6,109 nt of DNA, from assembly GCA_945875045.1 (NCBI GenBank), contig CAMCIX010000107.1:1-6109 (forward strand). The letters run 5' to 3'. Shown piece after piece: positions 6,096 through 6,109 of this stretch (position 1 is its first letter; each line of letters opens with the position of its first letter). The DNA comes from an uncultured Clostridia bacterium (GTDB lineage Bacteria > Bacillota > Clostridia > Oscillospirales > Acutalibacteraceae). Both the position numbers and the translations under genes were made by a program. The notes beneath the pieces were generated by a model. It worked only from the letters and a program-made list of their open reading frames with translations. It was not told the DNA's origin and ran no database searches.

Positions 6096-6109
6096 GGGCT
6101 TCCTGTCGG

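Noticed and set aside
1..6109. CRISPR arrays, tRNA or rRNA genes, insertion sequences, toxin-antitoxin or defence genes
   Set aside because: No regularly spaced repeats, cloverleaf, transposase motifs or terminal repeats were seen; all long frames belong to four ordinary metabolic, lipid and transport genes.

Overview
The window looks like a piece of a Firmicutes chromosome, most likely an anaerobic clostridial gut-type bacterium (Clostridia, perhaps Oscillospiraceae/Ruminococcaceae). This is judged from the style of the proteins, especially the glycogen phosphorylase and the cytoplasmic GH13 enzyme, together with roughly even GC coding DNA, very AT-rich intergenic DNA and a strong AGGAG ribosome binding site. 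The lineage is an inference and cannot be fixed further without a search.

Layout. On the plus strand, bases 1-752 hold the 3' part of a membrane-anchored PlsC-type acyltransferase. Its frame is open to the left edge, so the gene begins outside the window. A bidirectional hairpin terminator (770-800) separates it from a convergent three-gene minus-strand operon. In transcription order the operon is glycogen phosphorylase glgP (5878 down to 3476), a GH13 alpha-glucan hydrolase (3472 down to 1622) and a ZupT-like ZIP metal transporter (1606 down to 821). The gaps are only 3 and 15 bases, with no internal promoter or terminator seen. The right end (5879-6109) is an AT-rich upstream region with good sigma-A-type promoters for the operon, a 12-bp palindrome, a T-rich tandem repeat and a spaced inverted repeat.

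Function. GlgP phosphorolyses intracellular glycogen or maltodextrin to glucose-1-phosphate. The GH13 enzyme, which has no signal peptide, probably hydrolyses the limit dextrins, branches or short oligosaccharides that remain. Together they form a cytoplasmic glycogen-breakdown unit. Why a divalent-metal importer ends the operon is not evident.

Start corrections. glgP should start at the ATG at 5878 (AGGAG 8 bases upstream), not at the GTG at 5917. The ZIP gene has no ATG and starts at TTG. The acyltransferase ATG at 72 is internal.

I found no new defence, mobile or RNA system. The most unusual items are a perfect 12-bp hairpin with a GAAA tetraloop inside the GH13 coding sequence, the co-transcription of a metal transporter with glycogen genes, and a strong scarcity of GATC (two sites found by eye in 6.1 kb).
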